A DNA stretch of 64,000 nucleotides from Diogma glabrata. Taxonomy: Eukaryota; Arthropoda; Insecta; Diptera; Cylindrotomidae. The stretch lies in the NCBI GenBank assembly GCA_963693315.1, contig OY856186.1, forward strand, positions 302,314,402 through 302,378,401, written 5' to 3'. The notes below the pieces were generated by a model. It was not told the origin of the DNA. It worked only from the letters and a program-made list of their open reading frames with translations, and made no database searches. The translations under genes were made by a program, and so were the position numbers. Shown one piece after another: positions 63,956-64,000 of the stretch (within the stretch, counting starts at the first letter, position 1; each line of letters opens with the position of its first letter).

Positions 63956-64000
63956 CACCGCGAATTGGCGCCTTAAAACTTCTTATAACCTTAACATCAT

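Overview
The window is AT-rich (roughly 70% A+T by eye) eukaryotic DNA. It holds one clear host gene embedded in a large amount of decayed transposable-element sequence. Short phase-0 introns, a conserved metazoan F-box/LRR gene, and remnants of Ty3/gypsy, RTE-like, CR1/Jockey-like and Penelope-like retroelements plus several hAT families suggest an arthropod, most likely an insect. The order cannot be fixed from sequence alone. There is no prokaryotic-style operon, CRISPR array, rRNA or convincing tRNA gene.

Region 1 (1-10.2 kb): an FBXL2/FBXL20-type F-box leucine-rich-repeat gene on the + strand. Seven recognisable exons lie between 2283 and 10154, and the first exon(s), with most of the F-box, lie outside the window or were not recognised. 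Five introns are 59-83 bp, but the sixth is 6.4 kb because a degraded Ty3/gypsy LTR retrotransposon (about 3571-8187, same strand) sits inside it, followed by old repeats and a CT microsatellite. The protein ends in a C-E-I-L box, which fits membrane anchoring by geranylgeranylation.

Region 2 (10.2-26 kb): no host gene recognised. It contains a 387-bp hAT-type MITE with a perfect 8-bp target-site duplication, a LINE 3' fragment, a 361-bp TIR element, a 1.4-kb foldback element with about 140-bp tandem repeats between its arms, an 850-bp near-palindrome, and several dispersed repeats.

Region 3 (26-40.9 kb): a perfect 170-bp tandem duplication, a 227-codon ORF of unknown origin, a 1.6-kb palindromic cluster of short TCGAAAAATCAT-like repeats, and a 1.07-kb TIR element. 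Long stretches show nothing recognisable.

Region 4 (40.9-64 kb): two members of one hAT family with TAGGGTTGCAC-type ends, 1.76 kb and 5.6 kb. The larger contains a second hAT element (56092-59636, CAGGGCCGG ends, CACACACA target duplication), which carries a broken hAT transposase C-terminus interrupted by a LINE fragment and a MITE. The region also holds a CR1/Jockey-like LINE, an RTE-like LINE on the minus strand with an in-frame internal deletion, a Penelope-like GIY-YIG fragment, a second broken hAT transposase (GTF2IRD2-like) and a Tc1/mariner-like MITE.

No clearly new functional system was found. The most unusual items are the TCGAAAAATCAT palindromic cluster, the foldback element with spaced tandem repeats, the nested hAT insertions, and the unexplained long ORF at 26774-27457. 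All element identities rest on motif reading and visual alignment; no database search was run.
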